From contig NZ_QRGA01000001.1 of NCBI RefSeq assembly GCF_003367175.1, positions 310,001 through 374,000 on the forward strand: a stretch of 64,000 bases of DNA, given 5' to 3'. This DNA is from Trinickia dinghuensis. Its GTDB lineage: Bacteria > Pseudomonadota > Gammaproteobacteria > Burkholderiales > Burkholderiaceae. Made by a program: the position numbers and the translations under genes. Within the stretch, counting starts at the first letter, position 1; the number at the start of each line of letters is the position of its first letter. This document shows, one piece after another, positions 1 through 8,319 of this stretch. The notes under the pieces are model-generated. The model saw nothing but the letters and a program-made list of their open reading frames with translations. It searched no databases and had not been told where the DNA came from.

Positions 1-320
1 CGAGCACCAGATCTTCTTCGCCTCGGGAGGTGGATTTTCGTTGTCAAAATCGATCTTCCATCCGGTACGCGCTAAAAATAATGCTTGCATGGTGTTCCGC
101 ACTCTCCATGTGTAACCCGGTTGCGCAAAGCGTCCGAGCGTGACCGCTGGGAAAGCTGCAGCGCTCTACCAGCGTTGGATGCTGTCGGAGCGTGGCAGAG
201 AACTTGAAACAAGCCGCTTTGCGAAACCAGCCGCACCTTGACGATGACATGCCAAAACGAGGCCCGGATTGAGTATGGTCTCGCTCCAGTTGCTTTCCCG
301 CAAACCAAGATCTCCCTTCT
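1..320. other. Leader region without a recognisable gene
   Basis: This stretch precedes the first gene. Its main feature is an hrpII-like promoter element near position 17. Short open frames here lack ribosome binding sites and normal codon use, so no gene is called. If the hrpII element drives the gene at 321, the mRNA leader would be about 235 nt, which is long. Confidence 0.4.
17..78 (+). promoter_or_regulatory. hrpII-like (imperfect PIP) box with near-consensus -10
   Basis: TTCG at 17-20 and TTCG at 37-40 are separated by exactly 16 bases, the hrpII spacing recognised by HrpB in Ralstonia and Burkholderia. Written as a PIP box it is TTCGC-N15-TTCGT. A TAAAAA hexamer starts at 73, 32 nt past the box, so it differs from the YANNNT -10 pattern only at the last base. 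The next forward gene, at 321, looks like a type III effector. The long leader lowers confidence. Confidence 0.5.
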
Positions 321-1232
321 ATGCTTAGTCGAATCTTCGGTAATAAATCAGAAACGTCACACAGCGACTCATCTTCAGATCACCAGCGATCAACGGCCGG
401 CACGTCGACACGGCACCCCTCGGGCATCTCACCACGGGACGGTGCGCTTGGTGGGCTCCAGCCTCGAAGATCCCAGGTCAGGGATGACGATGGCGCCACC
501 AGTAGCTCGCTTTCACCTCCGCCTTCGCCGGACAGCTGGCCGAGCCGCGCGTTGCGCCTCCATGGATCCCCCTCGGATGAACTCTACCGCCTTGGGGAAA
601 GCATCAGACTGCAGACAGCCGCGCGCGCTAGAAGTGCAGACTTTTACTTCGCGCCCGGCGAATTGACTGACCGGGACCGAATGCCGTATCGGCAGTTGGA
701 GAGGTCGCATGCCGACTTGTTCGCAAGCAGCGAAATCCGAGAGGTCCGTGGATCTCCCGATCAGCCGAATTACCCTATCAAGGATGTTGACCTCGACGAG
801 TACGAGGTAGTCAATGCCAGCACCAGCGGATTTGGTGGGATTGGGACGACGGCCCTATCTACCTGTATCGCTGTGTGCGCACGAGGGTGGAATGCGCACG
901 GGCAAGCAATCCTCGGGCTTCACCACTATGACGGGCGCGCCGAAGCGTCGGAAGTCTTGCACCACCTCGACAGCAAGATGAGAAATGGTGGTGCCGTCCA
1001 GCGACAATACTATCTGGTTGGGGGGATGATACTTCCTGCCGGGCACCCGGGTAGTCTGAGCGCCGAGAGGGCATTACTCTCATTGCGCGGGCACTACGAT
1101 ATTCGCGGTGTGCGACTTCATCAGCTTGAAGGAGAGTACGACGAGCATGGGGAGGAAAACATGCTTCACGTGCTGATGACTTCTGATCGTATTCTTTTCT
1201 CGAAGAACATTCTGTATCAGAGCGATGACTAG
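321..1232 (+). CDS. Putative type III effector with CheD/CNF-like deamidase core
   Basis: The 303-residue protein has a disordered N-terminus (residues 9-75) very rich in Ser, Thr, Pro, Arg and Asp, with no hydrophobic signal peptide, typical of type III secreted proteins. Residues 165-296 resemble the CheD/CNF1 glutamine-deamidase fold: an LSTC motif places Cys182 after a Gly-rich stretch, a His pair follows at 201-202 (CheD and CNF1 have Cys then His 15-17 residues later), then a helix, a VGGM strand at 233-236, a helix starting SAER (247), and a final strand pair near 283-296. The fold match is my inference from motif order. No other in-frame start exists between the upstream stop (270-272) and 321, and the ribosome site is weak. 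An hrpII-like box lies upstream. Other Cys-His hydrolase folds remain possible. Confidence 0.6.
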   Translation: MLSRIFGNKSETSHSDSSSDHQRSTAGTSTRHPSGISPRDGALGGLQPRRSQVRDDDGATSSSLSPPPSPDSWPSRALRLHGSPSDELYRLGESIRLQTAARARSADFYFAPGELTDRDRMPYRQLERSHADLFASSEIREVRGSPDQPNYPIKDVDLDEYEVVNASTSGFGGIGTTALSTCIAVCARGWNAHGQAILGLHHYDGRAEASEVLHHLDSKMRNGGAVQRQYYLVGGMILPAGHPGSLSAERALLSLRGHYDIRGVRLHQLEGEYDEHGEENMLHVLMTSDRILFSKNILYQSDD

Positions 1233-1461
1233 AGCACTCGAGCGATTCCCGCCAGCGGTCAGTGCCAGCTCATCAATAGGTTGGCGGCGGTCTTCCCCCG
1301 TCGCCACGTAAGCCTCAACTCGACCTTTAAAGCGGAAGACGAAGTGAGGCCCATCGTTGCCGGGTTCGAAAGATCATCGGAATCCGAACAGGTGGCAAGC
1401 GATGCCTCGTCGTATCGGGCGAGGCTCAATACAGATGCGGAGCACTCGCCGAGCTCAAAAT

Positions 1462-2640
1462 TCAACGGCCAAAGCTCGCTTTCATAGCCTGCTCCAGATC
1501 TTCCCGTAGATCATCGGTATTTTCGAGACCGATCGAAAAGCGGACCAGATGGCCCTCATAGCAGCCCTTTCCGCTGCGAATGCTCGGCAGATCGTACGGC
1601 ATAACCAGACTCATTGGCCCTCCCCAAGACAGGCCGATTCCAAACAGCTTGAGGCGGTCGCAGAAGGAATCGACCTGTGAAGAGGCATAGCCGCTCTTAA
1701 AGAGTACGGAAAAGAGTCCTGCCGCGAGGCTGCAATGCGACGCCCAATGTTCATGTCCAGGGCACGAATCCAGCGCTGGGTGAAGTACCTGCCCGATGGC
1801 CGGTTGGCTCGCCATCCATGTGGCCAGACTACGCGCGCTCGCGTCATGTAAATGGTAGCGCGCCTCAAGGGTCGGCAAGCCACGCAATACGAACTCCACG
1901 TCGTTCGCTCCGACGCCCATGCCCAAGTCGAGATAGGCAATGCGAAGTCGCTCGTGAAGGGCGTCGTCATTCGTCGTTACCGAGCCCATCAGTACGTCGG
2001 CACCACCAGACGGGTATTTCGTCAGTGCATGGATGCTGATGTCGACGCCGAGCTCGAAAGGCTTAAAGGCGACACCGGCTCCCCACGTATTATCGAGCGC
2101 CACTACCACTCCATTTTCTTTCGCAATCGCTACGAGCTTGCGAAGATCGGGAAACTCCATGGTGATGGAGCCTGGCGCTTCCATCCATACCAGTTTCGTT
2201 CGCGGCCCCAGCTTGCGCTCTAGATCCGCGGGATCCATTGGGTCGTAGCACTGATGCGTGATACCTAGAGGAGGCAAAGTCGTACGGGCGTGCCGCAGAG
2301 CCGGACCATATACGTTGGACGGCAGCAACAATTCATCACCCGCCGCAAGCAGGCCAAGATTGACGAGGGCGATCGCGGCCTGTCCACTCGGCCCCAACAG
2401 GCAGTGACGTGCCCCTTCCAGTGCACACAGACGCTGTTCCAAGATGTAGGTCGTGGGCGTTCCATATAAACCGTAGCTGTATCCGTCTCGCCGGCCGAAC
2501 GCCCTCATACGCTCGCGCACAGTGACGGCATCGGGAAACAGTACCGTCGACCCTTTGAATACACCGGGTGGAACCGCTTGATAGCCGACGGGGGGGAAGT
2601 AATCGTCGTGAATCAGTTTGGTGCTCAGATTTTTCGGCAT
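1462..2640 (-). CDS. PLP-dependent C-S lyase, cystathionine beta-lyase family
   Basis: A 392-residue enzyme of the Cys/Met-metabolism PLP family (fold type I), normal length. The HALTKYPSGGADV segment carries the Schiff-base lysine, Lys208. Other family marks are the YSYGLYGTPT substrate-loop region (residues 54-63), GPSGQAAI at the cofactor phosphate site (83-90) and ALDNTW with the Asp that contacts the PLP nitrogen (181-186). It matches MetC-type beta-lyases, which release thiol, pyruvate and ammonia from cystathionine or other S-conjugated cysteines. It is the last gene of a minus-strand operon, 44 nt after the sulfite-oxidase-like gene. That company, rather than methionine genes, suggests catabolism of an organosulfur compound. 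Substrate not determinable from sequence. Confidence 0.85.
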   Translation of the reverse strand: MPKNLSTKLIHDDYFPPVGYQAVPPGVFKGSTVLFPDAVTVRERMRAFGRRDGYSYGLYGTPTTYILEQRLCALEGARHCLLGPSGQAAIALVNLGLLAAGDELLLPSNVYGPALRHARTTLPPLGITHQCYDPMDPADLERKLGPRTKLVWMEAPGSITMEFPDLRKLVAIAKENGVVVALDNTWGAGVAFKPFELGVDISIHALTKYPSGGADVLMGSVTTNDDALHERLRIAYLDLGMGVGANDVEFVLRGLPTLEARYHLHDASARSLATWMASQPAIGQVLHPALDSCPGHEHWASHCSLAAGLFSVLFKSGYASSQVDSFCDRLKLFGIGLSWGGPMSLVMPYDLPSIRSGKGCYEGHLVRFSIGLENTDDLREDLEQAMKASFGR

Positions 2641-2684
2641 AACCTGCTCGCGTTGAAGCGTGAAATCAGTAGTTGACGGAATGT

Positions 2685-3674
2685 TCAGGAGGCGGAAACG
2701 ACAACCGAATGAATTTCATTCCGCGCGGATGCGTCCGGTTGGCCGGCGCCATGCGCATCGAAGCACCGGCACGAGAGCTGATGCTCGCCCGCAGCGGGAG
2801 TCCAATGGAAGCGGAAATGTTGCCAGCCGAAGTCGCGGCGCTCATCTAGTTCCGCCTCGGCCCAACTTTGCCTTCCGTCGACACTAATTTCGACCCTGAT
2901 GACCCCGGCATCGGCCCATGCCCACCCTTCGATACAGATCTGGCGATCAGAAGTCACCGAGTCGTTATTGGCTGGCGACACCACCACGCATTCGGGGGCG
3001 ATCTGCCAAACAGGCCGCGAGCCGGTGGGTGTGAGATCGTTGTAAAAGCGGGTCGTATATGGGCCAGGAGCACGTGTGCCGGCGAGCGTAATCCTACCTA
3101 GCCATTTCACAGAGTTTGTCCCATACCATCCTGGTACAACCAGCCGAACGGGCCCCCCACGCTCAGCACGCAACGGCCTTCCGTTCATTGCTACGGCAAG
3201 AAGCACTTCAGGTGCAAGGGCCTTTTCGATCGGAAGATCCTTGACGAAAGGCTGATTCTGGATACCCGCAAACTCGCCCCACTCCAGTCCTTCGCTCCAC
3301 ACGTATGACGCTTCCTGCTCTATGCCACATGCATGCAGCACATCGGATAGCCGTGGTCCAGCCCAGACAACGTTGCCAACTCGACGCTTAGCTTCCAGGG
3401 GCGTCAATGGACTACCCGCACATTCGTGAACTGAAGTCACTTCGTACTGAGGTAGAGAAAGGATTTGTTCGAGGGTAATTTCGCATGGTCGCCGCACCAT
3501 TCCGTCAACTCTCAAACACCACGCGCTAGGATCAATCTCGATGAGCGCCATGTGGGTGACGATGAAGAGTTTTTCATCGTCCGTCACATACTCTGTCAAT
3601 GCATGGACCCCGCGGTCAGGTACCTGCAACAGATACCCCGCGTGCGTGATTCGAACGGTGTCGCTCGCTTTCAT
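2685..3674 (-). CDS. Sulfite-oxidase-family molybdopterin enzyme
   Basis: A 329-residue protein with the oxidoreductase molybdopterin-binding domain (residues ~35-210) and the C-terminal Ig-like dimerisation domain (~225-325). SVHECAGS holds the molybdenum-ligand cysteine, Cys85. RGGPVRLVVPGWYGTNSVKWL (split here as RGGPVRLVVPG and WYGTNSVKWL) is the classic pterin-site signature of SorA and eukaryotic sulfite oxidases. There is no Tat or Sec signal and no heme domain, so it looks cytoplasmic, unlike SorA. It probably oxidises sulfite to sulfate or a related sulfur oxyanion. It sits between a nitrilase and a C-S lyase, a combination that could clear sulfite formed from organosulfur breakdown. 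A missing electron acceptor gene is notable. Confidence 0.82.
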   Translation of the reverse strand: MKASDTVRITHAGYLLQVPDRGVHALTEYVTDDEKLFIVTHMALIEIDPSAWCLRVDGMVRRPCEITLEQILSLPQYEVTSVHECAGSPLTPLEAKRRVGNVVWAGPRLSDVLHACGIEQEASYVWSEGLEWGEFAGIQNQPFVKDLPIEKALAPEVLLAVAMNGRPLRAERGGPVRLVVPGWYGTNSVKWLGRITLAGTRAPGPYTTRFYNDLTPTGSRPVWQIAPECVVVSPANNDSVTSDRQICIEGWAWADAGVIRVEISVDGRQSWAEAELDERRDFGWQHFRFHWTPAAGEHQLSCRCFDAHGAGQPDASARNEIHSVVVSAS

Positions 3675-3768
3675 GATTCCTGTTACCTTTCAGGCCAGGG
3701 GAAGGCCGACGCGCAGCTTCGCAGATTAATAGCGCGCCCGAATTCCGTAAGCAATCGCGCTTACACGA

Positions 3769-4794
3769 TCATCCGAGCGCAGTTACGTCAGGATCGGACG
3801 ACGTCGATGAAGTTATGCGCTCGCTCCACCTGACGGGCTCCTGTCGAGTTCGGTCGACGGTCAGAGAAAAGACGTCATATCGGTTGTAGTAGCCGACCAC
3901 GTCATGAAACTGCTTCGGCTCAACGCAACGACCAAGATCGAACTCGGCATACGCAATGCCCTCCTCCTCGCATAGGAGATCCCCAAGCGGCGCACCCGTC
4001 GGATCGACGAACATTGTCGCTGCTCGAGGCGACCCATCAAGCACGGCAGCGGCCCCGGCGTCGCGGTCAACCAGAAAATCGCGCATCGAGGTATCCATGT
4101 AGCCTGCACAGACGATCCCAAACGCCTTCGCCTCGAACGAGTGCGCGCCCGCGCGCAGCCTATTCGCGGCGACGTTGTCGTAATTGCCGCCACTCGCCGG
4201 GCGGCGCGTCGGCCAAAGCGCAGGCCAGCTTGAAATATGAATCTGCTCGCCTTGCGCCATGAGGGCGTATCTGGCAAGTGGGTTCGTGTTCTCGCCGCAG
4301 ATCAAGCCCCCGATGCGCCCAATTTGAGTCTGCGTGACTTGCAGGCCCGCCCCATCACCCGCTGCCCAAACGAGCTTTTCGTAGAATGTCGGCACGAGCT
4401 TACGATGATGATTGACAATCACACCGTGGTCGTCGATGAGTACGCTCGAGTTCCACATGCAACCGACGCTTGCACGCGAGCGTTCACTGAACCCGAGCGA
4501 CACGAAAACCCCGCAACGCCCTGCTTCGGCTGCAATCCCTGCGATTTCAGCCCCATCGACGTATAAGCTCTCCTCAGTGAAGCGCTCAAACAGATCGTGA
4601 TTGTCGATCGGAGCCCACAGCGACGCCCATACAGGAAATGCCGGCACGAATGACTCGGGAAACGCTACGAGCTGCGCACCATTTCGGGCAGCCTCCCGGA
4701 TCAGCGAGAGCGCCTTCGCGACCGTCGCGCGTCGATCGAGAAACACCGATGCCACATGCGCGGCCGCAACTTTGACGACGGGAAGACTGGACAT
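3769..4794 (-). CDS. Nitrilase (carbon-nitrogen hydrolase superfamily)
   Basis: A 341-residue enzyme with the complete nitrilase triad: Glu47 in AFPESFVP, Lys132 in HRKLVPT and Cys166 in GGLICGENTNP. The CGENTNP context and YEKLVWAAGDG are typical of true nitrilases (branch 1) that convert R-CN to a carboxylic acid plus ammonia, rather than amidases. Length matches the family. It is the first gene of the minus-strand operon, 94 nt upstream of the sulfite-oxidase-like gene, and faces a divergent LysR gene across a 175-nt control region. Plant nitriles such as beta-cyanoalanine, indole-3-acetonitrile or glucosinolate-derived nitriles are reasonable guesses. The sequence does not choose among them. 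Confidence 0.9.
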   Translation of the reverse strand: MSSLPVVKVAAAHVASVFLDRRATVAKALSLIREAARNGAQLVAFPESFVPAFPVWASLWAPIDNHDLFERFTEESLYVDGAEIAGIAAEAGRCGVFVSLGFSERSRASVGCMWNSSVLIDDHGVIVNHHRKLVPTFYEKLVWAAGDGAGLQVTQTQIGRIGGLICGENTNPLARYALMAQGEQIHISSWPALWPTRRPASGGNYDNVAANRLRAGAHSFEAKAFGIVCAGYMDTSMRDFLVDRDAGAAAVLDGSPRAATMFVDPTGAPLGDLLCEEEGIAYAEFDLGRCVEPKQFHDVVGYYNRYDVFSLTVDRTRQEPVRWSERITSSTSSDPDVTALG

Positions 4795-4914
4795 GAGTCG
4801 GACTCTTTAAGTGCGCTGTTTTCAGTGATCGAGGCCGACGGTGGACATCACCGCGCCTCGATCACAGTCTATGCAGCCGGACGCGCTCGCAGAAGTGGAA
4901 AAGAATCACTAGCC

Positions 4915-4930
4915 TGTGCAAATTTGCACA
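4915..4930. promoter_or_regulatory. Perfect 16-bp palindrome, likely LysR operator
   Basis: TGTGCAAATTTGCACA reads identically on both strands. It lies between the divergent nitrilase start (4794) and the LysR start (4970), where an autoregulating LysR protein would bind. It overlaps an upstream GTG at 4916 that could otherwise be taken as the LysR start, which is one reason to prefer 4970. Confidence 0.6.
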
Positions 4931-4969
4931 GCCACAATATGTCCTCAACTGAGCGACGTGGACGGATCC

Positions 4970-5872
4970 ATGAACATCAACCGACTGAGTTGGGACGACC
5001 TGCGCGTCTTCTTGGCGGTCGCTCGAACCGGTAACCTCTCGCGCGCGGGGCGTAGTCTCGGCATGGACCACGCCACCGTCGGCCGGAGAGTTTCCGCGCT
5101 CGAGTTCGCGCTGGAAACGCCGGTTTTCGAGCGGGATCGGACAGGCTGCCGACTCAATGCGCAAGGGCGAGCCATGCTGGAACACGTCGAGGCGGTCGAA
5201 GCCAACTTGCTGACACTGGCAGACACGCTCGAAAGCGGCACGCCGGGTCCGGCGGGGCACGTTCGAATCGCTACAATGGAAGGTATCGCGTCGCTCTATC
5301 TGAGTGAACAATTCGCAGGTTTCAAACAAGAGGAGCCTCGAATTTCCATCGAACTCGTGACGTCCTCCAATGAGGTGCGCATTTCACAGCGCGAAGCCGA
5401 TATTTTTCTCAGCTTCTTCGAGCCGCGGGGAACCAACCTAGAGGTCTCTCGAATCGGGCGTTTTGCATTGAATCTATATGCGAGTTCCGACTACCTCTCG
5501 CGGCACGGGACACCCTGCTCGGTCAAAGCGTTAGGCAACCAGGTATTCGTTGGGTACATTGATGACCTGATTCAGTTGGAGGCAGTGCGGTGGCTCGATG
5601 ATGCGATCGCCAACCCGGCCATCGACTTCTATTCGAGCAGCATGCTGTCCCAGATGTTCGCCGCGGCCGCAGGCGCGGGTATTGTGATGCTCCCCGCGTT
5701 CGCGCATGCGGAACGCTTCGGGCTCGTTCCCATTCTTAAAGATCGTATTGAAGTGCACCGGGACGTATGGATGAGTACGCATCGGTATGTGCGAAGGGTG
5801 CCTCGCATCCGGCGAGTGCTTGCTTTTCTCGGGGAAATCTTCATGAGAGATTTCCCCATATCAAACATTTGA
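4970..5872 (+). CDS. LysR-family regulator of the nitrilase operon
   Basis: A 300-residue LysR-type protein. The N-terminal winged helix-turn-helix (residues ~6-64) contains LRVFLAVARTGNLSRAGRSL and the GMDHATVGRRVSALE recognition helix; the LysR substrate domain follows from ~90. The ATG at 4970 gives normal family length; an upstream GTG at 4916 would add 18 residues and start inside the palindrome. It is transcribed divergently from the nitrilase/sulfite oxidase/C-S lyase operon, so it most likely controls that operon in response to its substrate or an intermediate. The MDHATVGRR variant is typical of a Burkholderia clade near aldehyde and nitrile catabolic genes, but the effector is unknown. 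Confidence 0.88.
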   Translation: MNINRLSWDDLRVFLAVARTGNLSRAGRSLGMDHATVGRRVSALEFALETPVFERDRTGCRLNAQGRAMLEHVEAVEANLLTLADTLESGTPGPAGHVRIATMEGIASLYLSEQFAGFKQEEPRISIELVTSSNEVRISQREADIFLSFFEPRGTNLEVSRIGRFALNLYASSDYLSRHGTPCSVKALGNQVFVGYIDDLIQLEAVRWLDDAIANPAIDFYSSSMLSQMFAAAAGAGIVMLPAFAHAERFGLVPILKDRIEVHRDVWMSTHRYVRRVPRIRRVLAFLGEIFMRDFPISNI

Positions 5873-5922
5873 CCAGAACATCGCCTGAGGTATGTAACCC
5901 CGGAACGCACCAATACGCGACC

Positions 5923-7065
5923 CTACATTCTTATTACATCGAGCAGCGTTCTCTTACCGTTTTTGAATCCATACAAAGAAATCGCGCCATGCTTCAGATC
6001 ACCTTTAGAATCAAACGTGGTTTCACCCGTCACGCCCTTGTAATCCGTCGACGGCATTTCGGCCAGAATTTTTGCTGGTGCGGTCGAGTTCGCACGCTTC
6101 ATCGCATCGACAATGATGTACACAGCGTCATACGAAAACGGAGCATAGACCTGGATCGGCTGGTGGAAGCGAGCTTCGTACTTCGCTTCAAAAGCGTCGC
6201 CACCGGGCATTTTCTCGAGCGCCATACCGGCCTCGGAGCAGACGACGTTGTCGGTCGCGGCGCCGGCCAGAGTTGAAAGACCATCGGAGCAAACACCGTC
6301 TCCGGCAAGCACTCTCGCACGAAGACCCAGTTGGCCCGCTTGCTTGGCAAGCGGCCCCCCCGTCGCGTCCATACCGCCGTACATGATCGCGTCCGGGTTC
6401 TCGCCCTTGATTTTCGTCAGGATTGCTCGAAAATCGACGGCCTTGTCGTTCGTCGCGTCGTGCGAAAGCACCTTGATGCCAATCGCCTTTGCTCGATTCT
6501 CAAAGTCACTGGCAAGGCCCTGCCCATATGCCGTGGCGTCGTCGACAATCGCGACGGTTTTTACGCCCTGCTGTTTCGCATAGTTAGCAAGCGCCGGCCC
6601 TTGTTGTGCATCAGTTGCGACAACCCGGTAGGTCGTCTTGAAACATTGTTTTGTGTACGCGGGATTCGTTGCTCCGGGTGAGATCTGAACGATTCCGGCG
6701 TCACTGTAGATCTTCGACGCCGGAATGGAGGTGCCCGATGTCTGATGGCCGATGACGGCGACGACCTTGTCGTCGACAAGCTTTTGAGCAACCTGGGTGG
6801 CAGTACGCGGATCCGCTGCGTCGTCTTGCGCGTCGAATGCCAGTACGACTTTCTCGCCACCTATAAGCAACCCCTGTTTGTTGATTTCCTCGACCGCGAG
6901 ACGAGCACCATTCTCTTCGTCCTTGCCGATTTGAGCGGATCCACCTGTCAATCCTGCAACAAACCCAATCTCTATCAGGTCGTCTGCCAACGCAGGAGTC
7001 TGCATCGTAAAGAATATCGGCAGCACGACCAAAAACTTGCAAACACAAAACAAACCGGTCTTCAT
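5923..7065 (-). CDS. Branched-chain amino-acid-type ABC substrate-binding protein
   Basis: A 380-residue periplasmic binding protein of the LivJ/LivK type (Peripla_BP_6). The start MKTGLFCVCK at 7065 is preceded by AGGAGA; the 14-residue upstream extension has no ribosome site. Residues 1-26 form a Sec signal ending TPALA. The mature N-terminus IEIGFVAGLTGGSAQIGKD, followed by GARLAVEEIN and the VIGHQTSGTS ligand-loop segment, is characteristic. Ligands of the family include Leu/Ile/Val, other amino acids, amides and aromatic acids. No permease or ATPase genes adjoin it, so it must share another transporter. It lies beside nitrogen- and sulfur-amino-acid genes. Confidence 0.88.
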   Translation of the reverse strand: MKTGLFCVCKFLVVLPIFFTMQTPALADDLIEIGFVAGLTGGSAQIGKDEENGARLAVEEINKQGLLIGGEKVVLAFDAQDDAADPRTATQVAQKLVDDKVVAVIGHQTSGTSIPASKIYSDAGIVQISPGATNPAYTKQCFKTTYRVVATDAQQGPALANYAKQQGVKTVAIVDDATAYGQGLASDFENRAKAIGIKVLSHDATNDKAVDFRAILTKIKGENPDAIMYGGMDATGGPLAKQAGQLGLRARVLAGDGVCSDGLSTLAGAATDNVVCSEAGMALEKMPGGDAFEAKYEARFHQPIQVYAPFSYDAVYIIVDAMKRANSTAPAKILAEMPSTDYKGVTGETTFDSKGDLKHGAISLYGFKNGKRTLLDVIRM

Positions 7066-7604
7066 AATCTGTCTCCTGATAATATTATAAATCCACACCA
7101 CCCCCACTCACACCCAATAAGCCACCCTTTAATTAATAAATCACAAATACTTCGACAGAATGATGTTCACAAAAAACCCATGAATTTTTGACGTCTTGTT
7201 TATTTTAGAACGACAGGAGAAGAATAAGTAAATGAATCAATGCCGTAATTTATAGCGGTTAACAATTTTGTTCTTCCGGCTGGCGATTCTTTGGGTGATC
7301 CGTCCTAGCTGTGTGTGCCGCATAGGAGAAAGCACGTGAGCGAGCCTCACGCGCCGTGTGAGCACTTCTGATAGAGTCAATGCTGCAAGCGTGTCTTGCG
7401 CGTGTTGGCATGTCGTCTACTATTGTGTACGATCGGGCACCTAAGAGTCGTTGCGAGGTGTGGCTTACACTGCGATCAAGCCCCGAGCTTGCCAACATCC
7501 TCAGGTGCATTGCCTGGATGCCATATCGCGCGCCTCCTTGCTTTGAGCGGAACGGATTGCCCATACAATGAGGGCAATTCCGTCTGAAAAATGACCTCCC
7601 AACC
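7066..7604. other. AT-rich divergent intergenic region
   Basis: About 540 bases separate the binding-protein gene (minus) and the XRE-cupin regulator (plus). The part from 7080 to 7260 is strikingly AT-rich for this window, including a run of A/T around 7080-7090. A copy of the GTG-NN-CGATCG-NN-CAC operator lies at 7425-7440. A 63-codon frame at 7380-7571 has no ribosome site and spans the operator, so it is not called. Confidence 0.5.
7425..7440. promoter_or_regulatory. Operator-like palindrome, copy 1 (GTG-NN-CGATCG-NN-CAC)
   Basis: GTGTACGATCGGGCAC is a 16-bp inverted repeat centred on CGATCG, directly preceded by TACTAT (7418-7423). The same arrangement recurs at 13084-13106, upstream of the M20 hydrolase gene, while surrounding DNA is unrelated. 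It lies upstream of the XRE-cupin regulator, so autoregulation is plausible. TACTAT could serve as a -10, with TTGCGC at 7396-7401 as a weak -35 at 16-bp spacing. Confidence 0.55.
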
Positions 7605-8171
7605 ATGAACCGACAACCCACGGACCCAACTTCGGCGATTTCAAACCGCGTGCGAATCGAACGCGAGTCACGCGGATGGTCGCTATCTGATTTGGCTGAA
7701 CGTTCCGGCGTTTCGAAGGCGATGATCAGTAAGATTGAGCGGGATGAGACCAGCCCTTCGGCAACAATACTGGGGCGTCTCTCCGGTGCATTTGGCCTTC
7801 AGTTGTCAATGCTCCTAGCTCTTTCCGAACAGACGGGGGAGCGACTCTGCCGTGCTGCCGATCAACCGGTTTGGCAGGATCCAGAGACAGGGTATACACG
7901 TCGCGCGGTGTCTCCGCGGGTTGGGGGAATGCTCGAGCTGATCGAAGTCACGCTACCTGGGGGGGAGCGTGTGTCGTATCCATCTTCGGCGTTCGCCTTT
8001 CTTTATCAGCAGGTGTGGGTACGCAGCGGCAAGCTGATTTTTGAAGAAGGCGAACTGACGCATGAACTCCATGCGGGAGATTGCCTGCAACTTGGACCGC
8101 CGGCTCCGTGTACCTTCGTTAATCCGGGGACCAAGCCGTGCGTCTATGTGGTAGCGCTGGTGCGGCGGTAG
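7605..8171 (+). CDS. XRE-family regulator with C-terminal cupin sensor
   Basis: A 188-residue protein: an XRE/Cro-type helix-turn-helix at residues ~14-70 (RGWSLSDLAERSGVSKAMIS then KIERDETSPS) and a small cupin-2 beta-barrel at ~110-186 (GGERVSYP, VRSGKLIFEEGE, LHAGDCLQLG). This architecture is that of PuuR and SutR (YdcN), which sense a small metabolite in the cupin and control nitrogen or sulfur metabolism. It lies among glutamine synthetase, amino-acid uptake and C-S lyase genes, so a role in nitrogen or sulfur amino-acid control is likely. It is the best candidate to bind the two matching palindromes at 7425 and 13091, which is inference. Confidence 0.85.
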   Translation: MNRQPTDPTSAISNRVRIERESRGWSLSDLAERSGVSKAMISKIERDETSPSATILGRLSGAFGLQLSMLLALSEQTGERLCRAADQPVWQDPETGYTRRAVSPRVGGMLELIEVTLPGGERVSYPSSAFAFLYQQVWVRSGKLIFEEGELTHELHAGDCLQLGPPAPCTFVNPGTKPCVYVVALVRR

Positions 8172-8277
8172 TTTCTCGGGTTCCCGCGGTGCGGATGGAG
8201 TGCCGGGATGCAACTGATATCCCCAGTTCCGGCCATTTTGGCCAAGGCTGGGGCCTACCAGCGTAACCCATCGGAAC

Positions 8278-8310
8278 CGTGCTTCGCCTTCCCTCAAGAG
8301 GCGAAGCACG
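8278..8310. terminator. Stem-loop between convergent genes
   Basis: An 11-bp perfect stem (CGTGCTTCGCC at 8278-8288 with its complement at 8300-8310) and an 11-nt loop lie between the convergent XRE-cupin and glutamine synthetase genes. A second imperfect hairpin occupies 8221-8253. No clear U-tract follows on either strand, so a bidirectional terminator is probable but not certain. Confidence 0.5.
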
Positions 8311-8319
8311 TCAAATGGC

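Noticed and set aside
238..666. A 142-codon frame overlapping the first effector gene
   Set aside because: Different frame, poor codon use, and the 321 frame gives the recognisable deamidase motifs.
7380..7571. Small gene before the XRE-cupin regulator
   Set aside because: No ribosome site, no codon bias, and it covers the operator palindrome.
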